NCBI GenBank assembly: GCA_025667525.1
Contig: JANFOE010000057.1
Span: 186,001-250,000 of the forward strand
Source: Glebionis coronaria
Taxonomy: Eukaryota > Streptophyta > Magnoliopsida > Asterales > Asteraceae
Reading direction: 5' to 3'
Length of the DNA: 64,000 nucleotides
The position numbers and the translations under genes were made by a program. Position 1 is the stretch's first letter. Each line of letters opens with the position of its first letter. Positions 22,146 through 35,190 of the stretch are shown here, one piece after another. Under the pieces are notes generated by a model. It did not search any database. It was given only the letters and a program-made list of their open reading frames with translations, and was not told the DNA's origin.

Positions 22146-22633
22146 TGTTGGGAATAAAATGTAGCCAGTCCACTTGAGCGCTGACAAGAGGAAAACAAGC
22201 GTTAATAAGAAGAAAACAAACGCTGACAGATCAAGCGTTGACAAGAAGAAGTCAAGCGTTGATAGTTTGAAGACAAGCACTGATAGAAAGATATGGTCTA
22301 CGCGTATTTTGTTTCTAGTTTGTTTTCTATAATTATCTTTACCTAGAATAGTTGATACGTATACTATTGTACAAGGCTTCTTATGTCTATAAAAGAAGAC
22401 CTTTAGGTTATGTTTCATAATAAGTTTTTCATACGTTAAACACTTTCATTGTAAGCAAGTTCGTTATTATCAATCACGTGAAAGTTTGTTTTACATCTGT
22501 TTGTGTTCTTGTTTAAGTGTTAATTCCGCATAACACTTAAATTGTTTCATACATAAACAAAGTTTCTCTACGTGTATAACTTGATCTAATCTCGTTTACA
22601 CAAGCTAAATCGATCTAAGTTTGGGATCAACAA
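22146..22633 (+). repeat. copia 5' LTR, 488 bp
   Basis: TGTTGGGAATAAAATG at the start, GTTTGGGATCAACA at the end, followed by AG and the primer site. TATA box TATAAAAG at 22388-22395. CAAGCGTTGA/GCGCTGACA is repeated several times in the first 150 bases. Confidence 0.8.
22388..22395 (+). promoter_or_regulatory. TATA box of copia LTR
   Basis: TATAAAAG about 240 bases before the LTR end, in TCTATAAAAGAAGACC, a typical U3 promoter position. Confidence 0.6.
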
Positions 22634-22635
22634 GT

Positions 22636-22647
22636 GGGATCAGAGCT
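22636..22647 (+). promoter_or_regulatory. primer-binding site of copia head
   Basis: TGGGATCAGAGC two bases after the LTR, one base different from TGGTATCAGAGC. Confidence 0.8.
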
Positions 22648-22728
22648 TGTTGAGAAACTTTGATCTAAAAGAACACAAGAACCCTAAAATCACCAAAACC
22701 CTAATTTTCACAAAACCCTAAAAACATC

Positions 22729-23190
22729 ATGTCCACTCCAGAAGTAACCTCCTCCTCCTCAAACCACAACATCAAGATTCCCATGCTAGATGCAAACAAT
22801 TTTGAGCTGTGGAAGTTCAACTTTGAGCAATATCTGCAAATCCATGACTACACTCTCTAGGAGATTATTGAATATGGAAACACATTCAATAAAGCACAAA
22901 AGATTGCAGATGCCATTGCTACAAGATCAGCTGTTCAAGGATGTTCTGAAGAAGATAAGAAAGAAAAACCTGATGATGGTAGAGCTGTGTCTACTGATGA
23001 TATAGGAAAGAAAAGGGTTGATATGAAAACCCTAAGCATTCTGAAACTCTCTTTGGGACAAGAAAATCAACACAAATACAGAGGTTATGAGTCTACAAAA
23101 GACCTTTGGGAGCCCTTGAAGTTGCCTATGGTGGTAATGTTGATACTAAGGAAGAGAAGAAGAAGCAACTCTTGCATGAGTATGCTGTTT
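22729..23190 (+). pseudogene. copia gag N-terminus with nonsense and frameshift
   Basis: From ATG 22729: MSTPEVTSSSSNHNIKIPML, then NFELWKFNFEQYLQIHDYTL, a copia gag opening. A TAG at about 22858 replaces the expected Trp (YTL-stop-EIIE). Downstream text such as STKDLWEPL is followed by a one-base deletion near 23115, after which [27 protein letters not shown] is read in the frame of the big gypsy ORF. So the last about 28 copia gag codons are fused in frame to the gypsy zinc knuckles. Gag function is lost upstream of the fusion. Confidence 0.8.
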
Positions 23191-26100
23191 TTAATTGTCC
23201 ACCAAGGTGCACTAAGTGTGGAAAGGTTGGTCATGTTGTGGAGAAATGTAAGACAAGGGTCCCTGCTACTAGAGTGAATGCTATTCCGATCAGGACTTGT
23301 TTTGAATGTGGAGAACGTGATCATCTTCGTCCTCAATGTCCGAAGTGGAAGAACAAGAAAGCAGGTGAAGCTGCTGGGGCAGTTTATGTTGTTAAGGATG
23401 CTGATCAGGCACAAGGTCCAAATGTGGTGACGGGTACGTTCTTACTCAACCATCATTATGCTAGTGTGTTGTTTGACTCAGGATCTGATAGGAGCTTTAT
23501 AAGCACTTCCTTTAGTCGTTTAATTGATGTTGAGCCAACAAGCCTAAATGCTAGTTATGAGGTCGAGTTAGCTGATGGACAATTAGTTAGTACTACCACT
23601 ATATTTAAGAAGTGTCCTTTGAAATTAGCAAATCATTTGTTTGAAATTGATTTGATGCCGATTGAGTTGGGTTCGTTTGATGTGATTGTTGGTATGGATT
23701 GGTTGGTTGCTCATGATGCGGTAATTGTATGTGGGGAGAAAGTTGTTCACATACCAGTTAAGGGTAAGGTGTTAGTAGTTAAAGGTGATGTCGGTAGATC
23801 TTGTTTGATGGTGATATCTTGTATCAAGGCGAGGAAATATGTAGAAAGAGGTTGTCACCTGTTCTTGGCTCAAGTAGTGGAGAAGGAACTACCGGCTAGG
23901 CGTGTAGAAGATGTTCCGGTTATTCGTGATTTTCCTGAAGTATTTCCTGATGACTTGCCAGGGCTTCCGCCTCAGCGAGAAGTCGAATTCAAGATTGATC
24001 TAGTGCCGGGAGCTGCACCGGTGGCGCGTGTACCTTATCGTTTGGCACCGTCTGAGATGAAGGAGTTGGCAGATCAGTTGAAGGAGTTAATGGAGAAGGG
24101 GTTCATTAGACCAAGTTCGTCACCTTGTGGAGCTCCAGTATTGTTCGTGAAGAAGAAGGACGGATCGTTCAGAATGTGCATAGACTACCGAGAGTTTAAC
24201 AAGTTAACTATTAAAAATCGTTATCCACTTCCTAGGATCGATGATTTGTTCGATCAACTTCAAGGTTCGTGTGTGTACTCGAAGATCGACTTGAGGTCGG
24301 GTTATCATCAACTTCGTGTTAAAGAGGAGGATATACCTATTACAGCTTTTCGGACGCGTTGTGGACACTTTGAATTTCAAGTGATGCCGTTTGGGTTAAC
24401 TAACGCACCTGCGGTATTCATGGACTTAATGAATCGTGTGTGTAAACCATATCTCGACAAGTTTGTGATTGTAATTATCGACGATATCCTGATTTATTCC
24501 AAAAGTCGGGAGGAGCATGAAAGTCATTTGAAGATTATTTTGGAGTTGTTGAAGAAGGAGAAGTTGTATGCGAAATTCTCCAAGTGTGATTTTTGGTTGG
24601 ATTCAGTCCAATTCCTTGGGCACGTGATCGATAGTAGCGGTGTTCATGTTGATCCTTCCAAAATTGAAGCTATTAGAGATTGGGCTAGGCCTACGACCCC
24701 GACTGAAGTTAGACAATTCTTGGGATTAGCTGGGTACTACCGGCGATTCATAGAAGGATTCTCTTTAATTTCTAAACCTCTTACTAGACTTACAGAGAAA
24801 AACAAGAAGTATGAGTGGGGTTCAGAAGAAGAAGAAGCATTCCAAACTTTGAAGCGGAAGCTGTGTTCTTCACCAATTTTGGCTTTGCCCGACGGAGCTA
24901 AAGACTTTGTGGTATATTGTGACGCATCGCGTAAGGGTTTTGGTGTTGTGTTGATGCAAAGGGAGAAAGTGATCGCGTATGCATCTCGTCAATTGAGGAA
25001 GCATGAGGAGAATTATACTACACATGATTTGGAATTAGGAGATGTTGTCTTTGCTCTTAGACTTTGGAGACACTATCTCTACGGTACAAAGAGTGTGGTA
25101 TATACCGATCATAAAAGCCTGCAACATATTCTAGATCAGAAGGAGCTCAATATGAGGCAGAGAAGATGGGTAGAATTGTTGAGTGATTACGACTTTCAAA
25201 TTTGCTACCATCCCGGCAAGGCGAATGTAGTTGCCGATGCACTTAGTAGGAAGGACCGAGAAATAACCAAAACGGTTAGAGCTTTAGCTATGAAAACTTA
25301 TTCTGATTTATCTAATCGAATACTTAAAGCTCAAACTAAGGCGATGGAGGAAGAGAATGTGAGAGATGAAGACTTGGGTAGAAGGATGACACCTATATTC
25401 GAAATTCGTGATGACGGAATTCGGTATTTCGAGAATCGTGTATGGTTACCGGTGTATGGAGGACTGAGAGATCTAATTATGCACGAATCTCATAAGTCTA
25501 AATATTCGATTCATCCAGGATCGGATAAAATGTACCAAGACTTGAAGAAATGTTACTGGTGGCCGAATATGAAGGCTAACATTGCTACTTATGTTAGTAA
25601 ATGCTTGACGTGTGATAAGGTGAAGTTTGAGCACAAGAGACCTTCGGGTTTACTGCAACAACTTGAAATTCCAGAATGGAAATGGGAGAAGATCACTATG
25701 GACTTTGTTTCGGGACTTCCGAGAACTTCTAGTGGTTATGATACGATTTGGGTGATTGTTGATCGGTTGACTAAGTCGGCTCATTTCTTGCCGATAAAGA
25801 AAACTGATGACTTAGACAAACTTACTCGGTTGTATTTGAAGGAAGTTTTTTGTAGACATGTAGTTCCTTTGTCAATTATTTCTGATCGAGATAGTCGGTT
25901 CACATCTGAGTTTTGGAGACCGCTTCAGCGAGCTCTGGGGACTCAGTTGGATATGAGCACTACGTATCATCCGGAAACAGACGGACAAAGTGAGAGGACT
26001 ATTCAGACCTTGGAGGATATGTTACGAGCGTGTGTAATAGACTTTGGAGGTAGTTGGGATCGACACTTACCTTTGGTGGAGTTCTCATACAACAACAGTT

Positions 26101-26735
26101 ATCATGCAAGTATTAAGGCTACACCTTTTGAAGCACTTTACGGGCGAAAGTGTAGATCACCAGTTGGTTGGTATGAAGTTGGAGAAAGTCAGTTGACGGG
26201 TCCTGAATTGATTAGAGAAACGACTGAGAAGATCGTGCAAATCAAGAATCGTTTATTGACAGCTCGTAGTAGGCAGAAGAGTTATGCGGATAAGAGGAGA
26301 AAACCATTGGAGTTTGATATTGGCGATATGGTTATGTTGAAAGTATCACCTTGGAAAGGAGTAATTCGATTTGGCAAGCGAGGAAAGCTTAGTCCACGTT
26401 ATATTGGTCAATTCAAGATTATTGATCGAGTTGGTCCTGTGGCGTATAAGTTGGAATTGCCAGAGAAGTTAAGTGCTATTCACAATACTTTTCACGTTTC
26501 TAATCTTAAGAGGCGTTTGGCGGACGAGAATTTGATAATTCCACTTGAGGAGATTCAACTGGACGACAAGCTGCATTTTATTGAAGATTCGGTGGAGATT
26601 ATGGATCGAGAGGTGAAACGGCTTAAGCAAAGTCGGATCCCGATAGTGAAAGTGCGATGGAATTCCCGACGTGGACCCGAATACACTTGGAGCGAGAGGA
26701 CTACTTCAAGAGCAAGTATCCGCATTTATTCTTAG
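23106..26735 (+). CDS. Ty3/gypsy chromovirus polyprotein: zinc knuckles, PR, RT, RNase H, IN, chromodomain
   Basis: 1,209 codons without a stop, the most intact coding region here. Residues 1-29 are copia gag text. Two CCHC knuckles follow (C35-C48 [15 protein letters not shown]65-C78 [14 protein letters not shown]), then aspartic protease ([12 protein letters not shown], about 121-132). RT spans about 300-500 with [11 protein letters not shown] (Asp459/460), and RNase H has [11 protein letters not shown] (about 603) and TDHKSL. Integrase has an H/H/C/C zinc site in HESHKSK...CLTCDK, then the DDE core with [17 protein letters not shown] and [16 protein letters not shown]-like module and [18 protein letters not shown] of a chromodomain follow. 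A one-base deletion near 26692 ruins the last codons (EYTW, then SERTTSR instead of the family's ERED..YPHLF). The methionine start is only the first Met; gag proper is missing. Clade looks like Tekay/Del by text. Confidence 0.9.
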   Translation: MGALEVAYGGNVDTKEEKKKQLLHEYAVFNCPPRCTKCGKVGHVVEKCKTRVPATRVNAIPIRTCFECGERDHLRPQCPKWKNKKAGEAAGAVYVVKDADQAQGPNVVTGTFLLNHHYASVLFDSGSDRSFISTSFSRLIDVEPTSLNASYEVELADGQLVSTTTIFKKCPLKLANHLFEIDLMPIELGSFDVIVGMDWLVAHDAVIVCGEKVVHIPVKGKVLVVKGDVGRSCLMVISCIKARKYVERGCHLFLAQVVEKELPARRVEDVPVIRDFPEVFPDDLPGLPPQREVEFKIDLVPGAAPVARVPYRLAPSEMKELADQLKELMEKGFIRPSSSPCGAPVLFVKKKDGSFRMCIDYREFNKLTIKNRYPLPRIDDLFDQLQGSCVYSKIDLRSGYHQLRVKEEDIPITAFRTRCGHFEFQVMPFGLTNAPAVFMDLMNRVCKPYLDKFVIVIIDDILIYSKSREEHESHLKIILELLKKEKLYAKFSKCDFWLDSVQFLGHVIDSSGVHVDPSKIEAIRDWARPTTPTEVRQFLGLAGYYRRFIEGFSLISKPLTRLTEKNKKYEWGSEEEEAFQTLKRKLCSSPILALPDGAKDFVVYCDASRKGFGVVLMQREKVIAYASRQLRKHEENYTTHDLELGDVVFALRLWRHYLYGTKSVVYTDHKSLQHILDQKELNMRQRRWVELLSDYDFQICYHPGKANVVADALSRKDREITKTVRALAMKTYSDLSNRILKAQTKAMEEENVRDEDLGRRMTPIFEIRDDGIRYFENRVWLPVYGGLRDLIMHESHKSKYSIHPGSDKMYQDLKKCYWWPNMKANIATYVSKCLTCDKVKFEHKRPSGLLQQLEIPEWKWEKITMDFVSGLPRTSSGYDTIWVIVDRLTKSAHFLPIKKTDDLDKLTRLYLKEVFCRHVVPLSIISDRDSRFTSEFWRPLQRALGTQLDMSTTYHPETDGQSERTIQTLEDMLRACVIDFGGSWDRHLPLVEFSYNNSYHASIKATPFEALYGRKCRSPVGWYEVGESQLTGPELIRETTEKIVQIKNRLLTARSRQKSYADKRRKPLEFDIGDMVMLKVSPWKGVIRFGKRGKLSPRYIGQFKIIDRVGPVAYKLELPEKLSAIHNTFHVSNLKRRLADENLIIPLEEIQLDDKLHFIEDSVEIMDREVKRLKQSRIPIVKVRWNSRRGPEYTWSERTTSRASIRIYS

Positions 26736-26789
26736 ACGGACCTAAGGAGAAGTAAGCCCCGGGACGGTGCTCTCCTAAGGTGGTGAGGA
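26736..26789 (+). promoter_or_regulatory. short 3' UTR with weak polypurine tract
   Basis: GGTGGTGAGGA precedes the LTR start at 26790. It is a modest purine run in the expected position. Confidence 0.45.
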
Positions 26790-27616
26790 TGTAAAACCCA
26801 CAAAATAAGGTCATTACTTAATTCTTACTTTTAAAATATTTTTGAAGTATTTTTATAATCTTAAATATTATTACGTTTAACGGTTTAAGTTGAAATCGAT
26901 ATTAAATATTTTATTTTAATATTTTGACGAGCAACGAGGACTACTAGTGATCGCGATACCGACGGATGCCCACAATTTTATATTTCATTATCGATCGTTT
27001 CGATATTTAATATTTTCGACGATATCATTTTAATTACGTATCGAGTCGTTATAGCATTATTTTTCGTGTGCGTTTAAACTTTTAAGTATTTTTACGAAAC
27101 CCGAGTCCCGTAAATATTTTCAAAATTTACTAGTAATTATTTCCCACCTTTTAACTTTTTAGCCAAACATTTGCCAAATTGCACTTTGGTCCCTACCCCA
27201 CTAAATAAAATTTTAAAAGTAAACACACACACTTATTTTTTTTACTTCCAAAAATCCACTCTCTCTCTCCTTTCTTCTTGTTATTGCCGAAACCCACTCC
27301 AACCCACCAAATCCATTCATTTTTCAAATTATCTTGAGTTTGAGGTTGATTCAAGCTAAACCAAGCATAGACCCATCTCTATTTTGATCAAGGATCACAT
27401 AGGTATAAAAATTTTACACATGCAAGCACTTTTTAATTTCTTGATGTTGGTAGGTGGAAGCCATGGTTATGCATGGTGTTTTTAGCATGATCTATGGTGG
27501 TTCTTGCTAGAAATCTTGTTAAAAACTATATTTTGATCCAAAGATTTTTATTTTTGTTATGATTTTGATTTTATGGTGGATGTATGATGATATTAGAGTA
27601 TAGGAATGACCATTTC
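26790..27616 (+). repeat. gypsy 3' LTR, left part (split)
   Basis: Starts TGTAAAACCCACAAAATAAGG after the polypurine-like tract. It is interrupted at 27616 by the 14.15-kb element, whose ATTTC duplication is at 27612-27616, and resumes at 41774. Small frames here are not supported. Confidence 0.75.
27612..27616. repeat. target-site duplication, left copy
   Basis: ATTTC immediately before TGTAACACCC; identical ATTTC at 41769-41773 follows the other LTR end. Confidence 0.9.
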
Positions 27617-30600
27617 TGTAACACCCCCAAATTTTTACAACTCAATACAGCGGAAGACTAGTTGGTGTTACGGGATAGCACATTACTCACATCATAGACA
27701 ACGCATGAAAATCGCGTCGTTAAATAATAAAGCATTTCCATTCATAAATATCAAGGTTACAAAGGTCCCAAGTCATTTGTATTTAATACAGGTTTTACAA
27801 AGCATTGAATGGAAATAAGTATTTAGGTGCGGGCCATGAATTCTTGTTGTCTTCCCGAGAATTACCTTCAAGTACCTGAGATAAAACATGTTAAAAGAAA
27901 AGGTCAGCGATAACGCTGAGTGAATTCATAGAGTTTAATAGAATCCATCAATATAATATCAGTATAAAATTATTACTGAAAATCATTTTGTACAAATCAT
28001 TTTAATAGGCCATAAAATAGCCAATAGTCATTTTATACAAATCTTTATCAAAATCATAATACAGGCATTTGCCTTAAAAATCATTATAGGAATCATTGTC
28101 GTTAAAAACACCATATAATACGTTTTGCGACGTTGTATGAAAATAAAAACCGTTATATGAGTATGGTTATGAAAACCAAAACACAAACATAATATCAATA
28201 GTATGACCCAGTATTGCTAGTCAGGCAATACATCGTAATTCGGAGCGTCTAGTAGTATTTCATTAGTCGGATTATTATAAGCCGCATGACATTGTTACCT
28301 TACTAAACCAACAACGGGTAGCTAACCCGATACCAATTTTGCCCATCTAAAGTAGCGTGTCGTCACAAAGGTCACGCTATGGAAATCTTCTCATACATAA
28401 ATTCGCTTACCAATCATGTGGCACGACGGGGATCAACCGTCAAGGCGCGAACTTGGGTGATCGTCCCCAAATAGTACTATTATATGCACAAGCGTCTACC
28501 AACTCCCGGTAGTTCACAATTCATGCTAATGGGACTTTTAGTGACATAACCTAACTTTAATAATCCATTTTATATCATCTATCGGATCCTTTAATCATTT
28601 ATCGGGTCATACAATCGGGTCATTCAATCATTCGGGTCCAAATCAATAAACAAATAATCGGGACAAATGGTGTCCAAACTTTCATAAAAACTAACATGTT
28701 ATCTCCCTCGCGGGTTTATAAAGCATTTATAAAAACATTTAAAAGAGTGCGAGGCTATGGACTCACGTTGATGTGGGAAGGCGGTTTATCGGCAATTCGA
28801 ACGTACGGTACGTGCTTCAATCACGGAAACCTAGACAAATAATACTCGGTCTTAGACGTTTGTACAATGAATTTATAAAAATAACAAGTATGTATACATA
28901 TGATGATTATATATATATATGATGATCAAGTGGGTTTACATATTCTCGTTTACTCATTTTAGTGTTATATGTCGATAACTTTTATATTAGTTTACTAGTT
29001 TTACCCATTTACGTGTCTTAAATCCAATAAGCTTATTATAAGTTATTTAACTTATTTTAATCCATTTTGTACTTATATTATCAGTACTTAAACTTTACAA
29101 GTTGGGCCCAAATGGGTTAAGCCCAATAAGTTCTTTTTATAAGAATTTAACTTATTTAGTCCAATTATTAGTCCAATATGTTTACTTAGCTCGTTAATGT
29201 CCGTATGTCCTATAGTTCGGTTTTTTATCGGTTTTTACTTGTTATACATGTGTATATATCAGTATATGAGTTTATAAAAGTTTACATTAGACGGGTCCAA
29301 TCGTCTAAGTTTTATTTAACAAAAACGTTAATTTTTCGGTAATAGCCGAAAAAGTCATAAAAATCAAGTTTATAGTTTTATAACTTATAAAACTTAACAA
29401 GTTATCATTTTTATAAAATGTCCACTTATTTACCATTGTACATATTTATATAAATGTATTATATAAGTTAGTGGGTTTTGATTTTTATTTTATACTATTA
29501 AATTTTGAGTGCTTATATAATAGTATTATTCTTTAATTTACAAAATCTGATTTTTATCTTCACTTTCACCAAAACTGCCATATCTAGAGTTTTATATGGA
29601 GATAGAAGCTCAAATTTTTATCACATAAACTACATGATATGTGCTACATTTAACTTTCATATAGCTACTGTTGAATCATTTTCTAAGTATTTTCTAAAAA
29701 TCGTCCAAAACAGTGAACTCAGATTTGTACCTTAAACTTGTTTTGATCATATCTCACTCATTACAATGATTCCATTGCATGGCCAACTCTCACATGTATA
29801 CAAGACATATAGCTTCCTGTAAATGGATTCTACTTCATCATTTTATCAGTCCATGACCTGTTTCTTTACTGTTTTATACAGCCATCTCTTTTAAGCAAGA
29901 TTTTAGCCTTGTTCTTTATAGTTTTTCACCTTTTTAATCATGTTTATCAACACCAAATCCCCACATAACATTCTTATCATCATATAATCATCATATACAT
30001 ATACAATAGGAAATAAAATACATGTTTACATAATCAAAATAACAAGAAGATGAGGAGGACAATCTTTATACCACCAAGTTGATGTAGGTTATGATCAAAA
30101 CATGGATTTTGATGGAGAAACTTGTGCATAGCCAAGACCATCTTCAAGATCACCATTCTTCATAAACACCTTGTGGAAAATCAGCCCCAAGACTCCATGG
30201 AAACTCCTCCTTGGATGTTATAATCACCACCAATCAATAGGGCTTCAAAAGGTTTTCATTATAGGTGTGAATAACACAAGATATTGTGGTTAAAATGGAT
30301 CAAATGGGGTGTTTTTGGGTTGAGTTTGGACGAACTAAGAGAGAGAGATGAGAGGATTTTGAGGTGGTTTTCATGTATGAATGATGGAAATGAGAAAACT
30401 AGTGGTTTTGCTAGTTTTTGGTGTGTGTTAGCTTACAATGGAAGCTTTTAGCAACAAGTGTTGCTAGTAGGCATAAAAACATGACACATATGTTGGCTTG
30501 GTGGAGCATTTTGGCTAGATAGGGCCGGTTTTGAGTGGGGGTGGGGCAAGTGTCCCACTTGTCTCATCCCCATTTATTTACGGGTACTCCTCGATTCTAG

Positions 30601-31074
30601 TTTCCTCGATTTGCGTGCCCTCGGGTCGTTTTACGAAAAACCTTTTTATAAATTATGAATCAACGGCACAAAAGGAATCTAATAAAAATTGTCTCATCAA
30701 AAACGGAGTTTGAAAACGTAAATACGTAATCCTAGGGTTTCCGGTTTAGTCGTAAAGGACGTTAAAATAAAATCGTAAGTCCTAATCTCTTCTCGTAAAT
30801 TTGTGAGTTTATGAACCAACACAAATTTAAAACTCCAAAACAATATTCACGGATAAATTTATTTTCTGAAATGTCGGACTGTCACCAAAGACGGTGTATG
30901 TAAACGTAAGCACATAACGTAGAATCCTCCGGTTTAGACGTAGTCGACGCTACTTCAAGACGTAAATCCAAATTACTTCCCAAAAATAAGTGAGTTCATA
31001 TTGTAACATTAAAATAATGTTTTTAAATAAATATTAAGAATAAAATATTAACCATAAATTGACGGATTGTCACA
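27617..31074 (-). repeat. LTR of the 14.15-kb element (3' LTR on the minus strand)
   Basis: Plus-strand ends TGTAACACCCCC and GGATTGTCACA; on the minus strand TGTGACAATCCG...GGGGGTGTTACA. Nearly identical to 38317-41768, with scattered single-base changes. No genes. Confidence 0.92.
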
Positions 31075-31129
31075 GCATTTACCCCTAAACAGGATCTTTG
31101 TCCTCAAAGATCATCTTACCTTACTACTC

Positions 31130-31320
31130 GCTTCTTATAGAGTTAAAGCCATGTGGGTATTTCCTCCACATTCGGTCCTTTCTCACAAGTGCAATTCATT
31201 ATAATACGCAAGTTTCATCAAACATAACTACGGGAATAAGATCAGGCTTAATGTTGACTTACTTTCTTTATCCATGATGTTCACGGGTTTTTGATGAATG
31301 CAACTTTTCGCCGATCTAAG
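31130..31320 (-). pseudogene. chromodomain relic of the 14.15-kb element
   Basis: Minus-strand text KSCIHQKPVNIMDKESKSTL parallels the family's '[18 protein letters not shown]', and ALVRKDRMWRKYPHGFNS parallels the 'FTWEREDQMKKKYPHLF' end, with a frame change between them. It precedes the GAGGACAAAGATCC polypurine region and LTR. Confidence 0.65.
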
Positions 31321-31950
31321 CTTTACTAAGAAGAATTCAGATTTTCACTTGATAGATATTCCATCAAGTTCGATTTATGAAACAAAATTCACGCAGCTCT
31401 TGAAGTCCTAGGGTAGATCCAGCTTATATGCCTTTGAATCCAAACTTTTACATCATCTCAATGGTCCCATACAACGGGGACTTATATCCCATGATTTGTC
31501 AGATCATGAATTCATTTTTCCAAGGTTAAAAATTGTGGCATAACTTCGCTACCTATTTGGCACTTCAAGATCTACATTTCATATTCACATAACCTCTTGC
31601 CCACTATCGGCAGTCAATAATCAATTCCTAATTTCAACAATCATTTCAGATCTCGCGGGTCGGGTATTTTGCAAGGATAGGTTCGCCATCATAGGAAACC
31701 TTAAACCTAAGAGACATGTCCAACTCACTATGGGTGTATGTCGGATGTCTCCATCTCAACTCTTGCTTACAGATGCTCTAAGATTTAGATCCTAACAAGA
31801 TTAGATCTCGATCCTAATACGATAGTTATCAAGGATAATCTTTTAAGGAAAACGATTATACGGTCTATTACCAAAGGTCAATCATTCAAACACAAAACAT
31901 CACTTATATTACTTTGTATCGTTACTTTACTGATATACTGATTTTGCTAG

Positions 31951-33607
31951 GTTCAATTTTCTCTCGATATCCTCTCGAATTGATCTCGGCCTTAAGTGGA
32001 ATGATTTGTTCTTGGTTACTAAAAAGGAGTTGGTTTGTTTATCTATTTTTAAACTAACAACAATTAAATGTAAATAACGTTGAGTAATTTAAAACTTTGG
32101 AAGATTAACTAAATTGACAAGTTAAAATTGAGTGCTTGAATACGTAAAGGAAAGATTAGAAAATTACTTTGAAAACTTAATTGAATTAATGCTTAAAAAC
32201 TTGTTCTATTGGAATACACTAAAATTATTTCTATCGGAATATAAGAAAAACAAAAGCATCGGAATGTAATCATAACTACCATCGGAATGTCCATGTTTGG
32301 TACTATCGGAATGTTTCTAACAATCACCATCGGAATGTCCAAGGTCAAGTTGTCGCAATGACAGCCTATCGGAATGTGGAAAACGAAAATTGGCCAGAGT
32401 TTCGACTAGAAAAGGGACCTAAACCCGTCGGAATGTGCGATCGCAATATGCGATCGCAATCCCAGATCAGAATAGGGGGACTTATACCCTATCGCAAAGT
32501 AAAACCCCTTTTTGGGTTATTGCGATACCAAGCAACTAAGATCCGTCGGAATATGTTAAACCCCTCTATTGCGATGGAAGTAGCTATGTTCCAAAAATGG
32601 TGGCAACTTTAAAAACTCAATAAGCAAAGGAAATAAGCTAGGTGATTCGAAATCTAAACACTTCAACAAGATTAAATTTGATAACTTTTGAAAACAAGAA
32701 ACTTTAAAACTTAATAAACAAAACTTTTCAATGATTAGAACTTTGAAGAAATCCGAAAACAATGAACTTTAACAAACAATAAGCCAAAAAGCATGGAAGG
32801 CTTATGGCTTATTTACGTAGAGCTTAAGAAGAAACAAGTAAACATTAAACTTTTAACACGAGCTAATCCAATAATCCAAACCGTATGGAATTCAACAATC
32901 GGATTAAGGATTTTGACAAATCAAGAAAAGTAGGAAAAGCTTAAAGAACTTAAAAGCATAAACTTGATTAAGATTAATTAAATCAAAAGTACAAGAAAGC
33001 TTGAATTAAAAGATGAAAAACAAAGGAAAAGTTTAGTGAGAGAAAGTATGAAACTTTCTCTCTCTAGAAAACTAGAGAAAATGAAAAACTAAAAACTAAG
33101 TCTAAAACTAAGTGTGTGAAATTTTGTGAGGTGAAGGTTTTATATAGGCGTGTGTATGGTGTTGATGGGCTCTTGATTGGGCTTTGATTCGGGCTTCTTT
33201 TTCTTCTTTATTCTTAAGTCTTCACGCGTCTTTTAAATAAACGTTTCCGACTTGGATTTGAGAAGTGTCGGTGAATAATTCCAACTCGTCCTATTATATT
33301 TTATTTAATAGACTCGAGTTCTTCGACATATATGAATCTTCCATTTTTTGGCTCTATTCTTCGATAAATCTTCAAATAGGCACAATGACTTCAAATCTTT
33401 TGCATCTCTTGGACAATAGACTTCGTCTTGAGTCTTTTTCCTTGATAAAACCCGTGCAATCCCATGTTTTCTTTAATATTCATCCGGTCGACTCTGAAAA
33501 CACAATAAACACAAAAACCACGCATAATTCCAAACAAATGATATTAAATACGTGTTTTGGTCTCGTTTTAGCCCGATTTAAGTGGTAAAAGGATGGGTGT
33601 TTTCACA
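31951..33607 (-). mobile_element. solo LTR of an Athila/Tat-like family, inside the integrase relic
   Basis: On the minus strand it starts TGTGAAAACACCCATCCTTTTACCACTTAAA and contains CGAGACCAAAACACG, GCGTGGTTTTTGTG and, near the end, GGCCGAGATCAATTCGAGAGGATATCGAGAG. These all align with the LTRs at 18698 and 45907 but are diverged. No internal region or second LTR follows, so it is a solo LTR. Integrase text breaks off just before it (at 33608) after the YHP..DG..SER-like segment. It includes the CG-motif array at 32220-32580. Confidence 0.75.
32220..32580 (-). repeat. array of CATTCCGAT / ATTGCGAT motifs in solo LTR
   Basis: About a dozen copies: seven or more plus-strand ATCGGAAT(GT) strings, and related GCGATCGCAAT and ATTGCGAT strings, at irregular spacing. 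The position in the LTR corresponds to the ATTCCGAATT arrays of the related LTRs, but the motif differs. Confidence 0.8.
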
Positions 33608-33960
33608 CCTATCATTTACCTCATCCCTTCGATTGGGGTGGTACACAGTATTCTCATCAAGGTTCGTTCTCAATGACTTCTGAGCAATTCTCTATAAATT
33701 CGATGCGAAGTGAGGATCTTGATAAAGACGTTCGATACAGGCACACTATGTTTACATAACTCTTTTGCATTTATCATTAACGGGAATGATATTAGCAGAT
33801 TTGGTCAGTCTGTTGATGGTGACCCAAATCGAATCAAATTTAGATGATGATCTTTGAAATAGCTAGACGTTTACTAATGTATGAGGCGATGTCTGCCTTC
33901 ATAATTTGCCGTCAGTACAACTTCTTCTGATAATGATACATTAAGTCAGAAATGACAGGA
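33608..33960 (-). pseudogene. integrase core relic of the 14.15-kb element
   Basis: Minus strand: KADIASYISKRL matches the '[12 protein letters not shown]' region, WVTINRLTKSANIIPVNDKC matches '[16 protein letters not shown]', and NTVYHPNRRD matches 'TTYHPETDG'. Several stops and frameshifts separate them, and the catalytic set is incomplete. Confidence 0.75.
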
Positions 33961-35190
33961 GTAGAATACTTATACTTACAAGTTTTCCCAATTCAACTAC
34001 ATCTCACAATTTTCCACATTTAGGCAACCATAAACGGCCCTTTAAAAGATTTAACGCTATCGGTTTCTTAATTCTAATGGTTCACATTAACCGCGAACCC
34101 CTTTTATTATCTATATTATCCTTTTTACAAGTATTGTTTATTTTTTATATCGTTCGGTAATTTATTTTGCACCTTCATTAATAAGGAACATGTCCTAACT
34201 GGTTCTTTATCTTTTCTACATAATGCATCGGTATCTATATTCACTTCTCATGATGATATAATTATCATGTCCACAATTCACTCAGATATTCTTTCTATAT
34301 TATGCGTCAGTAATTACGTTCACTTTCTCCTGATGAAATAAATATCATAACTATATTTATTCAAAATTCTTTCTTCATATCTTTTATGTTTCAGTTTTGT
34401 CTCAACTATCATTTTTATCAGTTTTTCCTCAATCCGGCGTCTAAAGCGTCGATAATTATTATATGTAAATTAACAATAATTATTTAATTTTTATGAAACG
34501 TAAACGTTAAAAGTTTAAATTTCTTAGTTCGACCAATTATATAAAATGTTCAAAATAAATTTGGATTTAACTAACAAGATTTTTGTTGATTTATCGAAAA
34601 TATTTAATAAGATTCGTAAATGTTCGAAAAACCTTTGTTTATACCTTGGTCAAAGTTTTCTTAGTTTGAAAAGCAAAATTTGTCGTTTTAAGTTTTCAGG
34701 TTATGGTATAAATGGTTTTACTCAGTCCTTCTTAAGTTATCTTGAGGTATACACAAACATTTACCCCTAAACAGAAGTTTAGTTAAATGGTTTGTGTATA
34801 AGGGAATAATCCCTTTAAAAATCCTTTGTTAAAACATTTGTCAAAACATATTTCCATTTCTTTTTGGTAAAATCCAAAGTCTTAAAAGGGCTCTTAATTT
34901 TTGAAGAGTCTATATGCATACATCTTACCATTATTAATCCAACGGTCATTTTATGTAAAGGATTAAGTTTTTAATCCCTAAGCGTTAATGGTTCTAATCT
35001 TTGAAAAGTCAATATAGCTTCCATTATCTATTAATCACATGGTTAAATCATGTAAAGAATTAAGTCTTAAGTCTTATGTTAAATATTTAAGGTACATGTT
35101 TTCATTGTTCGGCCAATTCAGGGCAATCTATAAATAATTATTAAGTCATTTTTATTCTTATAAACAAACAAATGATCCTTAATGATCACA
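33961..35190 (-). other. decayed interior between RT and integrase
   Basis: The region where RNase H and the integrase zinc site should lie. I see no motif good enough to name. AT-rich with stops in every frame. Confidence 0.4.
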
